From an uncultured Bacteroidales bacterium (lineage in GTDB: Bacteria; Bacteroidota; Bacteroidia; Bacteroidales; WCHB1-69): a DNA stretch of 64,000 nucleotides. The notes beneath the pieces were generated by a model. That model was not told the origin of the DNA and ran no database searches. It saw nothing but the letters and a program-made list of their open reading frames with translations. Position 1 is the stretch's first letter. Each line of letters begins with the position of its first letter. The stretch covers positions 1-64,000 of the forward strand of contig CALECM010000073.1 of NCBI GenBank assembly GCA_937949745.1, in the 5' to 3' direction. Below, piece by piece: positions 59,965 through 64,000 of this stretch. Position numbers and translations under genes: made by a program.

Positions 59965-60231
59965 TTATTTCTTACCTTTCCACCTTTCCAGATTTTTAAG
60001 TTTTCTGGTAAACCACCAGGCGGTGATCTTCGAGTTACCGCTTTGGATGAGCATACCGCGGAATAGATCTTTAAAATCCGCCAGGTTTCCATTGAAAGTA
60101 AATTCTCCCTTTTTATAGCAGGAACTGCAATATTGCGTAGTCCTGGATCCGTCTTTATGGGTCCCTCCGCCTTTAGGATCTTTTTCAATAGGCATTCCGC
60201 AGCTTTGGCATATCAGCATTTTTGTCTTCAT
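59965..60231 (-). CDS. Small zinc-ribbon protein
   Basis: The start is ATG 60231 (MKTKMLICQSC); a longer frame starts with the TTG of the promoter box. The 88-residue protein has one four-Cys zinc ribbon (CQSCGMPIEKD ... YCSSCYKKGEF, about 9-45), typical of the putative-zinc-ribbon family, then a helical basic tail (WWFTRKLKNLERWKGKK). It abuts the subtilase stop codon convergently. A role in nucleic-acid or protein binding is only a guess. Confidence 0.82.
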   Translation of the reverse strand: MKTKMLICQSCGMPIEKDPKGGGTHKDGSRTTQYCSSCYKKGEFTFNGNLADFKDLFRGMLIQSGNSKITAWWFTRKLKNLERWKGKK

Positions 60232-60249
60232 GGTCTGTATTAATGATTG

Positions 60250-60257
60250 CAAAGATA
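60250..60257 (-). promoter_or_regulatory. Promoter -7 box for the zinc-ribbon gene
   Basis: The minus strand reads TATCTTTG, 18 bp upstream of the ATG at 60231. Confidence 0.6.
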
Positions 60258-60289
60258 AGACATAAAATGATGTTCGTCAGTGATAAATT

Positions 60290-61183
60290 TTATTTTATAG
60301 GTTCTACATGTATAATGACTAACGTGTTATCACCATATTTTTCTTTTAAACGATTCTCTATTTTTACGGTAATTTGATGGGATTCCGTAACGGTCATTTC
60401 GCCGTTAAGTCGTATATGCACTTCAATAGCAATATTGTTACCGATAGACCGGGTCTTTAAATTATGGGGATCTTTTACAGAGCTTTCTTCCATAATGATC
60501 TCCAGTATTTCTTTTTGTTTTTCCGCAGGTAACGCTTTTTCCATTAATTCATTGATACAAGGAAGAATCATATCCACAGAGACTTTAATGATCAAAACAC
60601 TGACAATTACGGCGGCGATAGGATCCAATATCCTCCATTTTTCCCCTAAAAAGTATGCACCGCCTACCCCGATAAGGGTACCGATGGAGGAAAGTGCGTC
60701 GGAACGGTGGTGCCAGGCATTGGCTACCAGGACTTTGCTTGATAATTTTTTCCCGGCCAGAAAAGTATACCAGTATAGAACCTCTTTGACCACAATGGAA
60801 ACAGCGGCTGCTATAAAGGCGATGATTCCCGGACGGGGTATGATTGTACCGTTACTGATTTCCATAATAAGATTGATACTCTTCAGTAAAAGAACGGCTC
60901 CGACTCCCAGCAATATGAGGGCGATGATCATGGTGGCTAAAGTTTCGTATTTTCCATGCCCGTAAGGATGGTCCGCATCACGTTGTCTGGAGGATATTTT
61001 GACGAAACAGATCACGATACAATCGCTGACCAGGTCTGATAATGAATGGACCGCATCGGCAACCATAGCACTGCTTCTACCGGCAACTCCGGTAATGAAT
61101 TTGAAAACGGATAATAAAAAATTGACGATCAATCCGATAAAAGTAACCCTGTAGATCCCTTTTTCCCGGTTGTTAATAGCCAC
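60290..61183 (-). CDS. Cation diffusion facilitator (CDF) transporter
   Basis: The 297-residue protein has six membrane helices (about 12-205) and a cytoplasmic ferredoxin-like C-terminal domain (about 210-297). Metal-site motifs are in helix 2 (DAVHSLSDLVSD, near 43-54) and helix 5 (HHRSDALSS, near 157-165), with the H/D pattern common to Zn2+, Fe2+ or Mn2+ exporters. It expels a divalent metal by proton antiport. It is the last gene of the kdsD/queG operon, 15 bp after kdsD. Confidence 0.92.
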   Translation of the reverse strand: MAINNREKGIYRVTFIGLIVNFLLSVFKFITGVAGRSSAMVADAVHSLSDLVSDCIVICFVKISSRQRDADHPYGHGKYETLATMIIALILLGVGAVLLLKSINLIMEISNGTIIPRPGIIAFIAAAVSIVVKEVLYWYTFLAGKKLSSKVLVANAWHHRSDALSSIGTLIGVGGAYFLGEKWRILDPIAAVIVSVLIIKVSVDMILPCINELMEKALPAEKQKEILEIIMEESSVKDPHNLKTRSIGNNIAIEVHIRLNGEMTVTESHQITVKIENRLKEKYGDNTLVIIHVEPIK

Positions 61184-61198
61184 TTTGATAAAATTAAA

Positions 61199-62167
61199 TT
61201 AATAAATCCCTTCCCTGAGGATGTCATGCATATGGATGACTCCTAAATATTGATTGTCATTATTAACAACAAAGAGATTGGTGATGTTTGATTTTTTCAT
61301 CAATTCGAGGGCTTCGACCGCAAGGGTATCATTTTGGATCATTTTCGGTTTTTGGGTCATGATATCCCCGGCTTTAAGGTGAGTGTAATCTTTTTCCTGC
61401 TGTAACATCCTTCTCAAATCACCGTCGGTAATCGCTCCGATCAGTTGATTATCTTTGATCACTGCCGTAACTCCGAGGCGTTTACCGGAGATTTCCAGTA
61501 TCACTTCCCTCAGGGGATCTTCCGGCGATACTTCCGGCCGGGCATTTTGTTTGTATAGGTCGGTAACCTTAAGATACAATCTTTTACCTAAAATTCCTCC
61601 CGGATGATACCGGGCAAAATCTTCCGGGGTAAAACCGCGCATTTCGATCAGGCAACTGGCCATGGCATCTCCCAAAGCAAGCTGGACCGTAGAGCTCGAT
61701 GTGGGAGCCAGGTTATTGGGGCATGCTTCTTTATCAACCGAACAATTAAGAAAATAATCCGCTTCTTTCGCCAGGAAAGAATCGGGATTTCCCGCCATGG
61801 CGATCAGAGTGTTGCCACTTCTTTTTAAAAAAGGTACCAGTACCGATATTTCCGGAGTATTGCCGCTTTTTGAGAGACACAGTACCACGTCTTCCGGTTG
61901 GATAATGCCGAGGTCACCGTGTATGGCATCTGCGGCATGCATGAAAATGGCCGGAGTACCTGTGGAATTGAAAGTCGCCACCATCTTTTGGGCAATAATG
62001 GCGCTTTTCCCTATTCCGCTGACAATCAGTCTTCCTTTGGATTGTAGTATTACTTCGAGGGATTCGACGAAATCACGGCTGATCAGTTCTTTTACTTTGA
62101 TGAGGGCGTCAGCCTCTTCCTGTATTACACATCTGGCTAAGGTCAAAAGTTCGTCCTGGGTACGCAT
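61199..62167 (-). CDS. kdsD: D-arabinose-5-phosphate isomerase (KpsF/GutQ family)
   Basis: The 322-residue enzyme has an SIS domain (about 35-165, VSGIGKSAIIAQKMVATFNS, AIHGDLGIIQ, LCLSKSGNTPE) and two CBS domains (about 205-322). It turns ribulose-5-P into arabinose-5-P, the first step to Kdo for lipopolysaccharide; the LptD/LptE genes in the window agree with an LPS-bearing envelope. It sits 10 bp downstream of queG. Confidence 0.93.
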   Translation of the reverse strand: MRTQDELLTLARCVIQEEADALIKVKELISRDFVESLEVILQSKGRLIVSGIGKSAIIAQKMVATFNSTGTPAIFMHAADAIHGDLGIIQPEDVVLCLSKSGNTPEISVLVPFLKRSGNTLIAMAGNPDSFLAKEADYFLNCSVDKEACPNNLAPTSSSTVQLALGDAMASCLIEMRGFTPEDFARYHPGGILGKRLYLKVTDLYKQNARPEVSPEDPLREVILEISGKRLGVTAVIKDNQLIGAITDGDLRRMLQQEKDYTHLKAGDIMTQKPKMIQNDTLAVEALELMKKSNITNLFVVNNDNQYLGVIHMHDILREGIY

Positions 62168-62177
62168 GGATTATATT

Positions 62178-63101
62178 TTATTTTTTTCCGCTATTATATT
62201 TCTGAACCCTTTTTATTTCCCCTGCCAGTTTTTCATATCCGCCCCTCTTAATGCAATTATTGGCGAAAAACCGATTGAAAGTATCGGGATTCAATTGTTC
62301 AAAATCCTTATTTTTAAAATGCAAAAATAGGGAAAAATGACGAACCGCATCAGGATTGGGCACGGCAGATGCGTTGTGCGGGCATACTTCCTGGCAAATA
62401 TCGCAGCCGAATATCCAGGGAGCTTCATCCAGGCAGTATTCTGCGGAAGAAGTTCCTTTAGTGGTAGTATGGTATGAAATACACCGGGATATATTTACTT
62501 TATACGGCTCTTCTATGGCTTTTGCCGGGCAGGCGTCCATACAACGGGTGCAGGTACCGCATTCTTGTCCGGATAAAACCCGGTCATAATCCAGAACGAG
62601 GTCAGTCAATATTAATCCTATCAGGCAAAAAGAACCTGACTCACTCCTGAAAAGGGAATTTTTCCCGATAGTTCCCAGTCCTGCCTTCACCGCCCAGTTC
62701 TTTTCCGATATGGGAGATGTGTCTACCGTAATTTTAAATTTAGCTTCCGGCTGTTTGCCTCTTATAAATTCCGTGATTTCTTTTAGTTTCTTTTTCAGGA
62801 AAATATGGTAATCGTCCATTAAAGCATATCTGGCTATCCTGAAGTCACTATCGAGGGAAGGCGTATTATAATGATAAAGGCAAACGATAATACTTCTGCA
62901 GCCGGGTAATAGTAATTCGGGATTAAACCGTTGCGGAATATTCCGGGCGAGATAATCCAGATTCGCATGGTAACCTTCCCGGATCATGGCTTCAAAACGA
63001 AACCGCTCTTTTTCCATGAGAACGGCTTCTGCAATACCGCATTGGGTAAATCCCACTTTTCCGGCAAAGGATTTAATATCTTCGCTTAAAATTACTGTCA
63101 T
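62178..63101 (-). CDS. queG: Epoxyqueuosine reductase QueG
   Basis: The 307-residue enzyme has the N-terminal DUF1730 region (about 40-130) and two [4Fe-4S] ferredoxin motifs (CGTCTRCMDACPAKA and CDICQEVCPHN, about 180-245). VDTSPISEKNWAVKAGLG (about 126-143) is highly typical. It reduces epoxyqueuosine to queuosine in tRNA, using cobalamin. It lacks the C-terminal HEAT repeats of some long homologs. The ATG overlaps the stop of the upstream gene by 4 bp. Confidence 0.94.
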   Translation of the reverse strand: MTVILSEDIKSFAGKVGFTQCGIAEAVLMEKERFRFEAMIREGYHANLDYLARNIPQRFNPELLLPGCRSIIVCLYHYNTPSLDSDFRIARYALMDDYHIFLKKKLKEITEFIRGKQPEAKFKITVDTSPISEKNWAVKAGLGTIGKNSLFRSESGSFCLIGLILTDLVLDYDRVLSGQECGTCTRCMDACPAKAIEEPYKVNISRCISYHTTTKGTSSAEYCLDEAPWIFGCDICQEVCPHNASAVPNPDAVRHFSLFLHFKNKDFEQLNPDTFNRFFANNCIKRGGYEKLAGEIKRVQKYNSGKK

Positions 63102-63958
63102 TCCGGCTTAATAGGCATGATGTCCATCGGGGTGAAGCTGTTTGGAATTTTAATACCGGTAGGTCCCGGAGTGTTGAATTTAAGGTTCTTCAGTTCGGCT
63201 TCCGCCTTAAAATTTTTCAGGTGCGGCAGTTGAATGGTCATCGTATTGAAGAAAGAGGTCGAATCCGTCAAAGAATATCGGTCATAGTTGATCAATAAAG
63301 CGTGGTTGATGTTTTGCAATGAGATATGGTTCTGCCGGATAAGATGACTGTTGTTTAATGTAAGTATCTGTTCTATACAGTAATTGTTAAGACTGTGACA
63401 CCTTTGCGGATATACCAGCCGGACTTCGGTTTCATTTTCGACAATGGCAGGGTTCGATTCGAAATCTTTAAAATCCATACCGTTAAAAAGTGATTGGAAA
63501 ATATAAAAATCTATCGGGATCCCTAATAATTCACCCAGGAAACGGGGATCGCCCTGGTAATATTCCTGTTCCAGTTTATTCACGAAAGTGATCTCTTGCG
63601 GGGTCATCACCAGTCTCGCCAGTTCAATTCCCGCGATATGGAGATTGAGATAAATAATACTGTCTATGCGGTTTACAAAAAAAAGCTGTACGGAACGTTT
63701 ATTATTGTCGAGCTCCATGTTGACTTTCATCCGGTACGATATCCATTCATATCCTGGTTGAAAAGGTAAAGTAATAGTATTCATCTCCGGGCCCGGCAGA
63801 GTATTTTCAGGGAGAGTTATGAAGCTATGGGCAGTATCCGGTTCGATATTGATCATGGAATCCCTTTTTCCCGCGACCGTGTCATTCTGAGATTTAAGTG
63901 CAGGACAAAACAATAAAAATATCGAGATCAGAATTATTAAGAAGAGTGTTTTTTTCAT
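63098..63958 (-). CDS. Exported protein of unknown function, first gene of the queG operon
   Basis: The start is ATG 63958 (a GTG one codon upstream is less likely). The 286-residue protein has a signal peptide (about 1-23, ending LKSQ) and a beta-rich body (YEWISYRMKVNMELDNNKRS, YLNLHIAGIELARLVM, DRYSLTDSTSFFNTMTI). I do not recognise a family. It overlaps queG by 4 bp and begins the apparent four-gene operon that also holds kdsD and the CDF transporter gene. Confidence 0.72.
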   Translation of the reverse strand: MKKTLFLIILISIFLLFCPALKSQNDTVAGKRDSMINIEPDTAHSFITLPENTLPGPEMNTITLPFQPGYEWISYRMKVNMELDNNKRSVQLFFVNRIDSIIYLNLHIAGIELARLVMTPQEITFVNKLEQEYYQGDPRFLGELLGIPIDFYIFQSLFNGMDFKDFESNPAIVENETEVRLVYPQRCHSLNNYCIEQILTLNNSHLIRQNHISLQNINHALLINYDRYSLTDSTSFFNTMTIQLPHLKNFKAEAELKNLKFNTPGPTGIKIPNSFTPMDIMPIKPE

Positions 63959-63982
63959 CACGAAATTAAGAAATTAATAATA

Positions 63983-63990
63983 CAAAAATA
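63983..63990 (-). promoter_or_regulatory. Promoter -7 box for the queG-kdsD-CDF operon
   Basis: The minus strand reads TATTTTTG, 24 bp upstream of the ATG at 63958. Confidence 0.5.
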
Positions 63991-64000
63991 CAAGTTTTTT

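Overview
The window reads as about 64 kb of chromosome from an anaerobic, fermentative member of the Bacteroidota, most likely order Bacteroidales. This rests on families largely confined to that phylum (DUF3127 and DUF4290 proteins, a long-N-terminus Rho, a GldA-type ATPase, a type IX secretion type-B sorting domain, a NagB/PIG-L fusion), on many TAnnTTTG promoter boxes upstream of genes, and on few Shine-Dalgarno sequences. An NADH-linked trimeric [FeFe] hydrogenase points to an anaerobic H2-forming metabolism. I cannot name genus or species. No rRNA, tRNA, CRISPR array, prophage or intact transposase gene is visible.

Layout. 1-8.4 kb: envelope genes on the minus strand (mltG fragment, GNAT, NlpC/P60, DUF3127, MlaD-type MCE protein, amidase), divergent from an LptD-like outer-membrane protein, then an ECF sigma factor with a membrane-anchored partner. 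8.4-17.3 kb: minus-strand block with an ABC exporter pair, DUF4290, EamA permease, the secG/TPR/lptE/sigma-54 activator operon, glyA, and a small lipoprotein with an outer-membrane protein. 17.4-31.3 kb: a TamA/BamA-like barrel, OsmC, VOC and SDR enzymes, a TGS-domain nucleoside kinase, flavin reductase, phospholipase D, NagB/PIG-L fusion, a very large propeller-barrel outer-membrane protein, and a GldA-like ATPase. 31.4-40.1 kb: rho, an outer-membrane protein, lpd, an acidic tether protein with a GreA-like partner, and two peptidases. 40.1-42.4 kb: a tandemly duplicated outer-membrane protein gene set among REP-like palindromes. 42.4-50.8 kb: hydrogen module. 50.8-64 kb: recF, ABC-F, rsmE, a lipoprotein, ferritin, pfkA, a type IX secretion cargo, a subtilase, a zinc ribbon, and a four-gene operon with a CDF transporter, kdsD and queG.

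The most interesting region is 42.4-50.8 kb. A Rex repressor gene is followed by the three subunits of a probable electron-bifurcating [FeFe] hydrogenase (NuoE-, NuoF- and HydA-like). After a terminator come a second, sensory-type [FeFe] hydrogenase (HydS: H-cluster, extra Fe-S site, PAS domain) and a SpoIIE/PP2C phosphatase. The arrangement suggests a loop in which Rex reads NADH/NAD+, HydS reads H2 or redox state, and the phosphatase passes on the signal. A Rex-like palindrome and an 88-bp inverted-repeat element lie in the hydS leader.

Intergenic DNA carries short palindromes of two families. One has a conserved core CTGAGTTTATCGAAG flanked by arms that differ between sites but stay complementary. 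Three divergent gene pairs appear to use overlapping outward-facing promoter boxes.
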